Notes: generated from the letters alone by a model not told the origin. Numbered from the stretch's first letter, positions 44,736 through 53,808 are shown. The stretch: DNA of 64,000 nucleotides from Glutamicibacter protophormiae (GCF_014647495.1 NZ_BMPH01000001.1:1-64000), one strand, 5' to 3'. Translations and numbers: made by a program.

Positions 44736-44775
44736 AAGCGGTCCCAGCAACAGCTAAGGAGCATAGCAAAAAGAA

Positions 44776-44805
44776 GGTGGTTGCCTGAGCAAGCAGGCAA
44801 CCACC
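44776..44805 (-). terminator. Terminator for the orphan membrane-protein gene
   Basis: A 12-base perfect stem (44776-44787 with 44794-44805) and a six-base loop. On the minus strand it is followed by CTTCTTTTTG. It lies 87 bases past the leftward gene ending at 44892. Confidence 0.85.
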
Positions 44806-44891
44806 ATCTTTGTAGAGTGAGCGCCTCAAGAACGGTTAAACCGCGATGAGCGTAATAACTCACCACTTGATCGGCAAACGACTACCGATGC

Positions 44892-45302
44892 TCACAAAGA
44901 ACTTCTAAATATGTCCATCGCCAAGGGGAAAAAGAAGAGTGCTAATCCAAGCCACACGCACCCCTCAATGAACCAATAGATGAACTTGCCATCAACTGTT
45001 TTCTTTAGCCACGTTCCTTCGAGAGGCTCTTCACCTGAGAATAGCCCCATCGGGTCGAACCGAGAAAACACAATTAGTGCAAAGTTCAGCGCAAATGGCA
45101 TATCGAAAAATGGGTCATATGAATCACCCATTCGCAACGTCCATCCCAACGAACCAACGGGGCCAAGCAAGACAAAACCTACTAGGAGCCACAACCCTGG
45201 AATAAACTTCTTGAATTCACTTCGACGCTGAAACAACGTCTTAAGTGATAGAAGAACAATTACAGCGACAGTAACCAACCAGGGATACAAAGTAATATTC
45301 AT
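44892..45302 (-). CDS. Orphan membrane protein in an AT-richer island
   Basis: 136 residues with about three or four hydrophobic segments (YPWLVTVAVIVLLSL, LWLLVGFVLLGPVGSLGW, FALNFALIVFS and a C-terminal CVWLGLALFFFPLAMDI). I recognise no family. Two 60-base lines inside it are 42% and 47% G+C by hand count, far below the flanking genes, and its codons end often in A or T. This suggests recent transfer. ATG 45302 has only a weak ribosome binding site. Confidence 0.6.
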   Translation of the reverse strand: MNITLYPWLVTVAVIVLLSLKTLFQRRSEFKKFIPGLWLLVGFVLLGPVGSLGWTLRMGDSYDPFFDMPFALNFALIVFSRFDPMGLFSGEEPLEGTWLKKTVDGKFIYWFIEGCVWLGLALFFFPLAMDIFRSSL

Positions 45303-45745
45303 TTAGTTCTTAACTATCTAATCTGATTCCGATAAGCCCTACGTCTCAGCGGTCTCCTTTGTTGCGGGTAATTCGGTTGGCTCGCGTAGCGCGACACGAC
45401 ATTTACTTTTGCATGGAACAAATAGTTTATCGGACGGACGCTTCTATTAACCCGTAGGAAGTTGGGGCGTAGCTTGCGAAGCGATATCGGCTTTCGGTAT
45501 TTGAACGACTTCTTTATGCCCATCGACACTCCGCGTCCGAAAGCCAACCCAATTGCAGTTGATCGTACTTGTCCCCAGCCTTTTGCACTTTAGGCGGTGT
45601 AGAAATACGAGGCCGCTGTCAAAAAACACCTCGGCTATGGGGTTCAGGGACCTCGCGAATTACATCGCGAGGTCCCTGATGGAGTCTGGTGGGTGTAGAC
45701 GGGCATTACACCCCTAATTGCGAAGAGCCCTTTGAACCGGTGCGG
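45303..45745. other. AT-richer intergenic region without a clear gene
   Basis: This 443-base gap continues the AT-rich island. A 77-codon leftward frame (45314-45547) opens with GIKKSFKYRKPISLRKLRP and is very basic; I cannot support it as a gene, though it could be the decayed end of one. No tRNA, IS inverted repeat or attachment site is evident. The right end carries the hairpin at 45645-45678. Confidence 0.5.
45645..45678 (-). terminator. Stem-loop downstream of pepP
   Basis: A 14-base perfect stem (45645-45658 with 45665-45678) and a six-base loop, 68 bases past the pepP stop on the minus strand. An AACCCCATAG stretch without a T run follows, so it is probably a Rho-assisted or actinobacterial I-shaped terminator. 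Confidence 0.75.
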
Positions 45746-47293
45746 CTAGCTGCGCAGCTTGGCCATCCAGGCTTCGACGTCGTCGGCGGTGCGCGGCAGC
45801 GCCGCGCTCAGCGACTCGCCGCCGGTGGCGGTGACCAGGATGTCGTCCTCGATGCGCACGCCGATGCCGCGGTATTCCTGGGGGATCGCCAGGTCCTCGT
45901 TCTTGAAGTACAGGCCCGGCTCGATGGTGAAGACCATGCCCTCTTCCAGCTCGGCGTCCAGATACAGCTCGGCGCGGGCCTGGGCGCAGTCGTGCACGTC
46001 CAAGCCCAGATGGTGGCTGGTGCCGTGCGGCATCCAGCGCCGGTGCTGCTGTCCCTCGGGGCTCATGGCCTCCTCGACGGAGACCGGCAGGATGCCCCAC
46101 TCGGACAGGCGTTCGGCCAGCACGCGGGTGGCGATCTGGTGCAGGTCGCGGAACTTCAGGCCCGGCTTGACCGCGGCGAAGGCGGCGTCGGCGGCGTCCA
46201 GCACGGCCTCGTAGACGCGGCGCTGCACCTCGGTGTACTTCCCGGACACCGGCAGGGAGCGGGTGATGTCCGCGGTGTACAGCGAGTCGGCTTCCACGCC
46301 GGCGTCCAGCAGCAGCACTTCGCCCTCGTTCACGGCCCCGTTGTTGCGGATCCAGTGCAGGATGGTGGCGTTGTTGCCGCAGGCCGCGATGGTGTCGTAG
46401 CCCAGATCGTTGCCTTCCAGGCGGGCGCGGGCGAAGAACGAGCCTTCGACGATGCGTTCGCCGCGGTCGTGGGCGATGGCCGCATCCAGGCTGCGCACCA
46501 CGTCTTCGAAGCCGTTGATGGTGGCGGCCACGGACTTGCGCAGCTCGGCGATCTCGTACTCGTCCTTGACCAGGCGCAGCTCGGAGAGGAACTCGGCCAG
46601 CTCGTTGTCCAGCGCGTCGGAGGCCTCCAGATCCTGGGAGGTGTTGATGCGGCTGGTGTCCACCAGCGCCTCGACGTTCAGGTCCACCTGGCGCACCAGA
46701 CGGATGCGGATGCCGCCCATGGCCTGCGGGCCGGAGTTCTTGGTGATCGCCAGTTCCAGCTGCTCCAGCGAGTCGGTGGGCATGCCGGTGCGGGCGGACA
46801 TGGTGCTCAGCGTCGGGCGCGGGCCCACCCAGAACTCGCCGGAGCGCGAATCCAGATAGAAGTCCGAGGAATCGCGGCCGGCCATCGGGGCGAAGTACAA
46901 GGTGGCCGCGTGGTTGCTGCCGTTGTCTCCGGCGCCGTCGTCGGTCGGCTCCATGATCAGCACGGCATCCGGCTCATGGTCGACGCCCAGGCCGGTGAGG
47001 TGGGCGAAGGCCGAGTGCGGGCGGAAGCGGTAGTCGGTGTCATTCGAGCGGACCTTCAGCGGGCCCGCGGGGATGACCAGCCGCTCGCCCGGGTAGGCTG
47101 CGGAGAGCTTGGCGCGGCGGGCGGCGGCGTAGCCGGCGGACGGATCGGCGTCCGGCAGCTGCGAGGTGTCGGCGGCCCAGTTCGCGGCCATGAACTGCTT
47201 GAATGATTCGGAAGTCGGACGCTGCGAACGGTTGTTCACGCGGTCTTCCAATGGCTGGTCGCTGCCCGAAGGCGATGAAACTTGATTGGTCAT
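45746..47293 (-). CDS. pepP: Xaa-Pro aminopeptidase (aminopeptidase P)
   Basis: 515 residues. An N-terminal AMP_N domain (about 50-200, YRFRPHSAFAHLTGLG) is followed by a pita-bread M24 catalytic domain. Metal ligands are seen in LLLDAGVEADSLYTADITRS (two Asp), HGTSHHLGLDVHD (His), FTIEPGLYF (Glu) and GVRIEDDILV (Glu). It removes N-terminal residues before proline using two Mn2+. An N-terminal extension of about 35 polar residues precedes the domain. It diverges from the PHP gene with a 68-base gap. Confidence 0.94.
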   Translation of the reverse strand: MTNQVSSPSGSDQPLEDRVNNRSQRPTSESFKQFMAANWAADTSQLPDADPSAGYAAARRAKLSAAYPGERLVIPAGPLKVRSNDTDYRFRPHSAFAHLTGLGVDHEPDAVLIMEPTDDGAGDNGSNHAATLYFAPMAGRDSSDFYLDSRSGEFWVGPRPTLSTMSARTGMPTDSLEQLELAITKNSGPQAMGGIRIRLVRQVDLNVEALVDTSRINTSQDLEASDALDNELAEFLSELRLVKDEYEIAELRKSVAATINGFEDVVRSLDAAIAHDRGERIVEGSFFARARLEGNDLGYDTIAACGNNATILHWIRNNGAVNEGEVLLLDAGVEADSLYTADITRSLPVSGKYTEVQRRVYEAVLDAADAAFAAVKPGLKFRDLHQIATRVLAERLSEWGILPVSVEEAMSPEGQQHRRWMPHGTSHHLGLDVHDCAQARAELYLDAELEEGMVFTIEPGLYFKNEDLAIPQEYRGIGVRIEDDILVTATGGESLSAALPRTADDVEAWMAKLRS

Positions 47294-47361
47294 ACATTCC
47301 AGTGTGTCACCATCAGCTCTGCGCCGCCAAAGAACGTGCGCACTTCGATATTCTAGAGAGT

Positions 47362-48213
47362 ATGCGAATCGACCTGCACACCCATTCCAACGTTTCCGAC
47401 GGCACGGAAACTCCGGCCGAGCTCATCGCCGCGGCGGCCGCAGCGCGGCTGGATGTGGTGGCGCTGACCGACCACGACCAGACCACCGGCTGGGCCGCGG
47501 CGTGCGCCAAGGCCGCGGAACTGGGGATCGGCTTCGTTCCCGGCATGGAGATCACCTGCCAGGATTCGCACGGCATCAGCGTGCACCTGCTGTCCTATCT
47601 GCACGACCCGGCCTATCAGCCGCTGCTCGACGAGCTGGCGGTGGCGCTGAATTCGCGGATCGTGCGCGCCCAGCGCATCGTGGAGCGGCTGGCGGAGGAC
47701 TACCCGATCAGCTGGGAGCTGGTCGCCGAGCACTGCCAGCCGGGTTCCACGGTGGGCCGCCCGCATATCGCGGACGCGCTGGTGGCAGCCGGGGTGGTGG
47801 CGCACCGCAACGAGGCGTTCGCCAACATCCTGTCCTCGCGCTCGCGCTACTACGTGTCACATCCTGCCATCAACCCCGCCGCGGCGGTGCGCCTGGTGCG
47901 CGAGGCCGGCGGCGTGCCGGTGTTCGCCCACCCGAAGGCCTCGCTGCGCGGCCGGGTGGTGCCCGATTCCACGATCCACGAGATGATCGAGGCAGGGCTG
48001 GCCGGGGTGGAGGTCTACCACCGCGACAACTCCGCGCAGGGCAAGGAGCAGCTGCTGGCGCTGGCCAAGGAGCACGACCTGATCGTCACCGGGTCCTCGG
48101 ACTACCACGGCACCGGAAAACTGAACCGGCTCGGCGAGAATCTCACCGAGCCGGACATGTTGGAGCGCATCCTGGCGCAGGGCACCGGGATCAGCGCCCA
48201 GCTGCTGCGCTAG
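47362..48213 (+). CDS. PHP-domain phosphoesterase
   Basis: 283 residues. The PHP metal motifs are IDLHTHSNVSDGTETP (first HxH), ALTDHDQTTGW, PGMEITC, a SHPAINPAAAVRLV-type region, VFAHPKAS and a C-terminal GSSDYHGTGK. Members cleave 5' nucleotides, 3',5'-bisphosphates or short oligonucleotides (the RNase AM/TrpH group). ATG 47362 with AGAGAG upstream; an earlier in-frame ATG at 47203 overlaps pepP. Its stop overlaps the stop region of the convergent methyltransferase gene by four bases. Confidence 0.9.
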   Translation: MRIDLHTHSNVSDGTETPAELIAAAAAARLDVVALTDHDQTTGWAAACAKAAELGIGFVPGMEITCQDSHGISVHLLSYLHDPAYQPLLDELAVALNSRIVRAQRIVERLAEDYPISWELVAEHCQPGSTVGRPHIADALVAAGVVAHRNEAFANILSSRSRYYVSHPAINPAAAVRLVREAGGVPVFAHPKASLRGRVVPDSTIHEMIEAGLAGVEVYHRDNSAQGKEQLLALAKEHDLIVTGSSDYHGTGKLNRLGENLTEPDMLERILAQGTGISAQLLR

Positions 48214-49157
48214 CCGCCGGTCCGCGGCTCCGGGGCGGGCGAGCCGTCCAGTGTGGCGAACGCCGTGCCCTCGGGCAGCCTGGCGTGCATGACCTCGATG
48301 GCCTGCGTGTTCTGGTCGATCAGCACGAAGCGCCGCTCCATCTTGGCGGCCACCGCGCCGGTGGTGCCGGAGCCCGCGAAGAAATCCAGCACCCAGTCGC
48401 CGGGGCGCGAGGAGGCCGCGACGATGCGCCGCAGGATGCCCTCGGGCTTCTGCGTGGGGTAGCCGGTTTTCTCCTTGCCGGTGGGGGAGACGATGGTATG
48501 CCACCACACGTCGGTGGGCAGCTTGCCCTTCTCCCGCTTTTCCGGGGTCACCAGGCCGGGGGCCATATAGGGCTCGCGGTCGACTTCCGTCGAATCGAAG
48601 TGGTACTTCTTCGGGTTCTTCACGTAGACCAGGATGGTGTCGTGCTTGGCCGGCCAGCGGCTCTTGGCCCGCGCCCCGTAGTCGTAGGCCCAGATCAGTT
48701 CGTTCAGGAAGCACTCGCGGCCGAAGATCGAATCCAGCAGCACCTTGACGTAGTGCACTTCCCGGTAGTCCAGGTGGACGTAGAGGGTGCCGTCCTCAGC
48801 CAGCAGCCGGTAGGCCTGCAGCAGGCGCGGCTCGATGAAGCTCAGGTAGTCGTCGAAGCTGTCGTGGTAGGAGCGCGACTGGCCGATCTCCGCCGTATAG
48901 CTGCGGCCCTTGAACCCCACGTGGGTGCCTTCGCCCTCTTCGGCGCGGACCATGGTGCGTTCGGCACGGGTCTGCTTGCGTCCGGTGTTGAACGGCGGAT
49001 CCACGTAGATCAGGGTGAAGCTTTCGTCGGGCAGGGTTGCAAGCACCGTCATGTTGTCGCCGTGGAACACGGTGTTGCCCGCGGCCGGGGCGCTCACCGG
49101 GGAACCGGAGGGCGCCGCGGCCGCGGACAGGGTTGAATCTTCAGGTTGTGCGAGCAC
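48210..49157 (-). CDS. Orphan beta-class DNA methyltransferase
   Basis: 315 residues. The catalytic motif IV is DPPFNTG (53-59), then a central target-recognition stretch with YDYGARAKSRWPAKHD. Motif I FAGSGTTGAVAAKMERRFV comes near 257. IV before I is the beta-class order of N6-adenine and N4-cytosine methyltransferases. No restriction enzyme is adjacent. GTG 49157. It lies between the DEAD-box gene (47 bases upstream) and the PHP gene. Confidence 0.9.
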   Translation of the reverse strand: MLAQPEDSTLSAAAAPSGSPVSAPAAGNTVFHGDNMTVLATLPDESFTLIYVDPPFNTGRKQTRAERTMVRAEEGEGTHVGFKGRSYTAEIGQSRSYHDSFDDYLSFIEPRLLQAYRLLAEDGTLYVHLDYREVHYVKVLLDSIFGRECFLNELIWAYDYGARAKSRWPAKHDTILVYVKNPKKYHFDSTEVDREPYMAPGLVTPEKREKGKLPTDVWWHTIVSPTGKEKTGYPTQKPEGILRRIVAASSRPGDWVLDFFAGSGTTGAVAAKMERRFVLIDQNTQAIEVMHARLPEGTAFATLDGSPAPEPRTGG

Positions 49158-49204
49158 CTGGGTACTGAATCCTTTCGGAGTGCTGAGGGCTGCGGATCAC
49201 GGGA

Positions 49205-50851
49205 CTAGTCCTGCGAGTCGGCCTCGCCGCTTCCACCGGTGCGGCGGCGCGGACGGCGCCGGCGCGGCTTGGAGGTGTCCTGCGCTGCACCGTCCTCGCC
49301 GGAGACACGGGATTCGCGGTGGCGCTCGGCCTCGCGGGACGGCCGGTCCTGGCGGCCCTTGGAATGCCCGTGGCGCGCCCCGGCCTGCTCCTCGGCTCCG
49401 GAGTCCTGCTGCCCGCCGCGCTCCTGGCTCTGGCCGTTCACGGTGCGGGTGCGGGTGCGCGACCCGCTGCGGCGGCGTGGGGTGCGTTCTCGGTTCTCAC
49501 GCGGTTCCCGGGAGGAGGACTCGCGCGGCGAGCCGTCGCCCTCGGCGGCCGCGGACTTCTTGGCGCGCGGCAGGCGGCCCTTGGTGCCCTTGGGGATGTC
49601 CAGATCGGTGAAGAAGTGCGGCGAGGAAGAGTAGGTTTCCACCGGTTCCGGCACGCTCAGGCCCAGGGCCTTGTTGATCAGCGACCAGCGCGGCACCGAA
49701 TCCCAGTCCACGAAGGTCACCGCGGTGCCGTTGTTGCCGGCGCGGCCGGTGCGGCCCACGCGGTGCAGGTAGGTGTTCTCGTCGTCCGGGCACTGCAGGT
49801 TCACCACGTGGGTGACGTCGTCCACGTCGATGCCGCGGGCGGCCACGTCGGTGGCGACCAGGATTTCCACCTTGCCGGAGCGGAACGCCTTCAGCGCCTG
49901 TTCGCGGGCGCCCTGGCCCAGGTCGCCGTGCAGCGAGCCGGCGTTGAAGCCGCGGTCGATCAGTTCGTCGGCCATCTTGGCCGCCGAGCGCTTGGTCTGG
50001 GTGAAGATGATGGTCTTGCCGCGGCCTTCGGCCTGCAGCAGGCGGGCCACCATCTCATCCTTGTCCAGGTTGTGCGCGCGGTAGACCAGCTGGCGGATGT
50101 TGCGCTTGGTCAGCGAGCCGTCGTCGTCCGGATCCTGGGCGCGGATGTGGGTCGGGCGGGACATGTAGCGGCGCGCCATGGTGATCACGGCGCCGGGCAT
50201 GGTGGCGGAGAAGAGCATGGCCTGGCGGACCGGGGGCAGGGCCGCGAGGATGCGCTCCACGTCGGGCAGGAAGCCCAGGTCCAGCATTTCGTCGGCCTCG
50301 TCCAGCACCACGGTCTTGATCTGCTTGAGGTTCAGCACGCGCTGGCGGTTCAGGTCGATCAGGCGGCCCGGGGTGCCGACGATGACGTCGGTGCCGGCCT
50401 TCAGCGCGGCGATCTGCTCCTCGTAGGGGCGGCCGCCGTAGATGGTGGTGATCGAGATGTTCGAATGCTTGGAGGCCTGCGCCAGGTCGGCGCCGACCTG
50501 GATGGCCAGTTCGCGGGTCGGGGCCACGATCAGCGCCTGCGGGGCGCCGGGGAATTCGAGGTCCTCGTAGCCGGCGTCGCCCTCGCGGATGACGCGCTGC
50601 AGTGCCGGGATGCCGAAGCCAAGGGTCTTGCCGGTGCCGGTCTTGGCCTGGCCGATGATGTCATTGCCGCCCAGGGCCACCGGAAGGGTCAGCGCCTGGA
50701 TGGGGAAGGGGAATTCGATGCCCGCCTCGAGCAGCGAGGCGACGATGTCCTCGCGTACCTTCAGTTCCGCGAAGCTCTGTTTCGGGGCTTCGACGGGGGT
50801 GTTCTCTTCCGGGGTGTCGGCAGCTGGTGCCGTTAGCGTCGTGTCGCTCAC
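49205..50851 (-). CDS. DEAD-box RNA helicase
   Basis: 548 residues. The Q motif region is FPFPIQALTLPVALGGNDII, followed by motif I AKTGTGKT, PTRELAIQ, TPGRLIDL, the DEAD box VVLDEADEMLDLGFL, LFSATMP, and the helicase C-terminal ATDVAARGIDVDDVTHVVN and HRVGRTGRAG. From about 430 on comes a long Arg/Ser/Gly-rich basic tail that would bind RNA. It is the RhlE/CsdA-like type, used in ribosome assembly and cold growth. GTG 50851, after a leader of about 220-260 bases. Confidence 0.95.
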   Translation of the reverse strand: MSDTTLTAPAADTPEENTPVEAPKQSFAELKVREDIVASLLEAGIEFPFPIQALTLPVALGGNDIIGQAKTGTGKTLGFGIPALQRVIREGDAGYEDLEFPGAPQALIVAPTRELAIQVGADLAQASKHSNISITTIYGGRPYEEQIAALKAGTDVIVGTPGRLIDLNRQRVLNLKQIKTVVLDEADEMLDLGFLPDVERILAALPPVRQAMLFSATMPGAVITMARRYMSRPTHIRAQDPDDDGSLTKRNIRQLVYRAHNLDKDEMVARLLQAEGRGKTIIFTQTKRSAAKMADELIDRGFNAGSLHGDLGQGAREQALKAFRSGKVEILVATDVAARGIDVDDVTHVVNLQCPDDENTYLHRVGRTGRAGNNGTAVTFVDWDSVPRWSLINKALGLSVPEPVETYSSSPHFFTDLDIPKGTKGRLPRAKKSAAAEGDGSPRESSSREPRENRERTPRRRSGSRTRTRTVNGQSQERGGQQDSGAEEQAGARHGHSKGRQDRPSREAERHRESRVSGEDGAAQDTSKPRRRRPRRRTGGSGEADSQD

Positions 50852-51110
50852 GATGTCTCTTGTCTCATTTCATGTTGGCTTCCCGGCGGGGTCGACCTGC
50901 CCTGCAAATCCAGGGGGTGCGCCCGAAGGGAGGCGGGTCCAGCGGAGCCGATCGCTCGATGCACGCGGGAAGCCCACGGCGGGGTCCTGCGGAATGATGA
51001 CCGCTGGGAAGTCATCAGGTAACTGGTCGTACTTTCAGCGCTGTGCGATCGGGCATCCTCAGTAGTAATACTGACCAGCATAACTTGTTTGGCCGGAATC
51101 CAGCGGTTCG
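50852..51110 (-). other. Long leader region of the DEAD-box helicase gene
   Basis: A 259-base gap between two leftward genes. On the minus strand a TTATGCT-type -10 candidate lies near 51078-51084, which would give a 5' leader of over 200 bases. A GATGAC/GTCATC stem lies at about 50996-51016 and a G+C-rich pairing region nearer the gene. No small gene is supported here. Confidence 0.4.
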
Positions 51111-52577
51111 TCAGCCGCGGGAGACTATTTCGAAGTGGATTCGGCGGGTGCGCGGGTCGGCTTCCACGAGCTCGGCGGTCACCAGCGTGCCGGCGTCGGC
51201 ACGGCCGGTGAAGCTGCCGGTGACCGGCTCGTCGACCAATTGCAGCAGCCCGGGCCGCGGCCGGCCGCTGCCGTTCTCCGCCACGGCCCCGCCCTGCGCG
51301 GCGGTGAGCACGATGGCCTGGAACCGCTCGCCGAGCCGGTGCTGCAGGGTGTAGGCCTCCAGCAGGTCCACCGCGGCCCGGGCCACCTTGTTGGCCGCCG
51401 CGGAGCTGGCGCGCATGAGTTCCGGAAGCCCGGGCAGTGCCTGTTCCAGCTCTCCGGGCATCGGCTGTCCGGTGGAGAGCAGGTGGCAGGTCAGCAGCAC
51501 GAAGCGGTCCACCAGACGGCGCAGCGGGGCAGTGGTGTGCGCGTAGGGCGCGGCCAGAGCGGCCTGGACCAGCTCGGATTCGGGCTGGCCGGCGATGACC
51601 TGGTAGTCGGCGCCGCGGAAGAGCGAGGCGGCGCGGTGCATGATGACCAGCTGGCGCGGGTCGCCCAGGTCCAGGGCATGCAGGTATTCGCCGTAGCTGG
51701 TGTCCTCGGGCCATGGACGGCCCAGCAGCCGGGTCTGCTGCCTGAAGGCCTTCAGGTCCCGCGGGTCAGGCGGCGGCATGGTGCGCAGGATCCCGGTGCC
51801 CGCCGTGAGCATCAGGCGGGCCGCGGCGATGCCGGTGAGCAGCGAGATCTGCGCGTTGAATTCCTCCAGCGGCAGCGGGGTGCGGCTGACCAGCTTGTAC
51901 CCGTCGGACTCCGGCACGATTTCCTGGTCGGGCAGGTTCAGCGAGGCGCCTCCGCGCAGCCGTTCCTGCACCAGCCGGGCCCGGCCGATCTCCGCCAGCA
52001 GTGCCAGCTGCTCGTCGTCCTCGCCGGCGTCGATGCGCTGCTGGGCGGTGTCGTAGTCCAGCTGCCTGCGGGAACGGATCTGCGAGCGGGTCAGCCGCAC
52101 CTGGCCCAGGGCCCCATCGGCATCCAGCGCGATGCGCCAATGGAAGGCCGGCCGGGTGACGTCGGGCAGCAGCGAGCCGCGGTCCTCAGAAATCAGCGGC
52201 GGGTACAGGGTGATCTTTCGCTGCGGCAGGTAGAAGGTCTGCCCGCGCTCGCGGGAGACCGCGTCCAGCACGCCGCCGAGCTGGACGAACGCGGGGACGT
52301 CGGCGATGGCGTAGTGCACCAGGTAGCCGGCACCGGCGCGTTCCAGGTACATGGCCTGGTCGAGGTCGGTCGCGCCCGGGGGATCGATGGTGAAGAACGG
52401 CAGGTCGGTGTCGTCCGCGTCGGGCTCCGGCAGGGCCTCGACTGCCTGCTGGGCGGCCTGCAGCGTTGCCGCATCGAACTCGCCGGGGACCTCGAACTCT
52501 GTTTCCAGCGCAAGAAGCAGTTCGCCGAGGTCGCTTGCGGCCACCTGCCGCGGTGCGTGGATACGTTGTTCGGTCAC
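51111..52577 (-). CDS. RNB-domain exoribonuclease
   Basis: 488 residues. The RNase II/R catalytic block is FTIDPPGATDLDQAMYLERA with several Asp residues that bind Mg2+, then GYLVHYAIADVPAFVQLGG and FYLPQRKITLYPPLISEDRG. The region YAHTTAPLRRLVDRFVLL is the usual late RNB motif. There are no N-terminal cold-shock domains; the C-terminal 80 residues form a small S1/OB-like barrel (GSFTGRADAGTLVTAELVEA). It degrades RNA 3' to 5'. ATG 52577. Confidence 0.92.
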   Translation of the reverse strand: MTEQRIHAPRQVAASDLGELLLALETEFEVPGEFDAATLQAAQQAVEALPEPDADDTDLPFFTIDPPGATDLDQAMYLERAGAGYLVHYAIADVPAFVQLGGVLDAVSRERGQTFYLPQRKITLYPPLISEDRGSLLPDVTRPAFHWRIALDADGALGQVRLTRSQIRSRRQLDYDTAQQRIDAGEDDEQLALLAEIGRARLVQERLRGGASLNLPDQEIVPESDGYKLVSRTPLPLEEFNAQISLLTGIAAARLMLTAGTGILRTMPPPDPRDLKAFRQQTRLLGRPWPEDTSYGEYLHALDLGDPRQLVIMHRAASLFRGADYQVIAGQPESELVQAALAAPYAHTTAPLRRLVDRFVLLTCHLLSTGQPMPGELEQALPGLPELMRASSAAANKVARAAVDLLEAYTLQHRLGERFQAIVLTAAQGGAVAENGSGRPRPGLLQLVDEPVTGSFTGRADAGTLVTAELVEADPRTRRIHFEIVSRG

Positions 52578-52688
52578 GGTACGCCGCCTGCCTGTTTGAA
52601 GTTGAACCCTCTGCCGGGGTGGTAGTACCTCAACCTACACGCCGCAGCCGCGTGCAAACTAGGATCCCGCAGCAACCCGCATTAAAAC

Positions 52689-52728
52689 GCTCCGGCCGGC
52701 TCCGCGGGAAGCGGGAGCCGGCCGGAGC
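52689..52728. terminator. Terminator for the DUF3107 gene
   Basis: A perfect 15-base G+C-rich stem (52689-52703 with 52714-52728) and a ten-base loop, 32 bases beyond the DUF3107 stop on the minus strand. The minus strand then reads GTTTTAAT, a short T run. Confidence 0.88.
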
Positions 52729-52759
52729 ACGGGCAACGCGGCACGTTGCCGAAAGCCAA

Positions 52760-52981
52760 TTAGTGGGCGAAGCCGACGCGGCGGATTTCCTCCGGGCCGA
52801 CCTCGATGTAGGCGATGCCCGCGGCCGGCACGAGAACTTCGCGGCCCTTGGGGTCGGTCAGGGACAGCACCGAACCGTCGGCCATTGCCGCAGCAAGCTT
52901 CTCGTTGACTTCTGCGTTGCTCAGTTCCGACTCGAGTACGACTTCGCGGGCTACGTTCTGAATGCCAATCCGGATTTCCAT
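52760..52981 (-). CDS. DUF3107 protein
   Basis: 73 residues: EIRIGIQNVAREVVLESELS, NAEVNEKLAAAMADGSVLSL, TDPKGREVLVPAAGIAYIEV. This is the complete DUF3107 family, a short actinobacterial protein of unknown function that usually lies near a TetR gene and a helicase/ribonuclease group, as here. ATG 52981 is 65 bases after the TetR stop. Confidence 0.9.
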   Translation of the reverse strand: MEIRIGIQNVAREVVLESELSNAEVNEKLAAAMADGSVLSLTDPKGREVLVPAAGIAYIEVGPEEIRRVGFAH

Positions 52982-53046
52982 GATTGTCGTTGATCCTCTC
53001 GAAAAATGTGTGCCCTAAAAGAAGGGACCCTCAGCCACTAATCTAG

Positions 53047-53670
53047 CTACTTTTCCTTGGGGAACTGGGAAATTCCGCGCCAAGCTAAACGCGAGACCAG
53101 GTCAACCGCGGTCTGCTGATCCACCGAGTCGTCGCCGGTGGCCCAGTAGCGGGCCGAAACCTGGGACAGGCCGGCCAGCGCGCGTCCGGCCAGCAGGCCT
53201 TCGGCCTCGCTCAGTTCGGTGTCCTTGACCACGACCTTGGAAATGGACGTGGCCAGGTTGTTGTTGAATTCCTCGATGCGCGCGGCGATCAGCGGATCGG
53301 AGAGCACATCGGATTCGAAAATCAGGCGGTAGGCGTGGGACTCGCTCTTGATGTACTGGTAATAGGTGTTGATCGTGGCGAAAACGCGCTGCCGGTTGTC
53401 GTCGGTGGATTGGATGGCCTCGTCCAGCCGGCGGCTGAAATCCGCCAGATGCGAATCCAGCAACGCCAGGTAGAGTTCGCGCTTGCCGGGGAAATGCTGG
53501 TACAAAACGGGTTTGGAAACCTTGGCCACGTCGGCGATGTCGTCCATGGAGGCTCCGTGGTATCCGTTGCCGACGAAGACCTCGTGCGCGGCCTGGAGGA
53601 GCTGGCGGCGCCGCGCTTCCCGCGGCATTCGCTGCGTTCGATGTCCCTTGAGCGCTTCTGCTTCAGCCAT
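53047..53670 (-). CDS. TetR-family transcriptional regulator
   Basis: 207 residues. The N-terminal helix-turn-helix is RRQLLQAAHEVFVGNGYHGA, then SMDDIADVAKVSKPVLYQHF, and a helical ligand-binding part follows to about 200. ATG 53670 with GAGGTCGAC upstream is preferred over an upstream in-frame start at 53763. In mycobacteria and relatives the same gene precedes DUF3107. Targets unknown; it may regulate itself and the genes to its left. Confidence 0.9.
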   Translation of the reverse strand: MAEAEALKGHRTQRMPREARRRQLLQAAHEVFVGNGYHGASMDDIADVAKVSKPVLYQHFPGKRELYLALLDSHLADFSRRLDEAIQSTDDNRQRVFATINTYYQYIKSESHAYRLIFESDVLSDPLIAARIEEFNNNLATSISKVVVKDTELSEAEGLLAGRALAGLSQVSARYWATGDDSVDQQTAVDLVSRLAWRGISQFPKEK

Positions 53671-53808
53671 GTCGACCTCGACCTTCCCCCTGTGCAAGGC
53701 TCCGCCCACGTCATTGTGGATTTTGAAAATCTTCCGGGAGCCTACTTGCAAGTAGTATTCCACGCATCGCGGTGGAACGGTAACTATGCGGGAGAATTAC
53801 GGGTGCCG

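Noticed and set aside
45314-45629. Basic minus-strand frames in the AT-rich island
   Set aside because: Short, no ribosome binding site and no clear family; a resemblance to small DUF4236-type proteins was too weak to keep.
50848-51714. A 288-codon minus-strand frame spanning the helicase leader
   Set aside because: It is mostly a shifted frame of the RNB-domain gene, and its C-terminal part is the untranslated leader.
53671-53763. Upstream extension of the TetR gene
   Set aside because: In-frame start at 53763 adds 31 residues unlike TetR N-termini, while ATG 53670 has a ribosome binding site.
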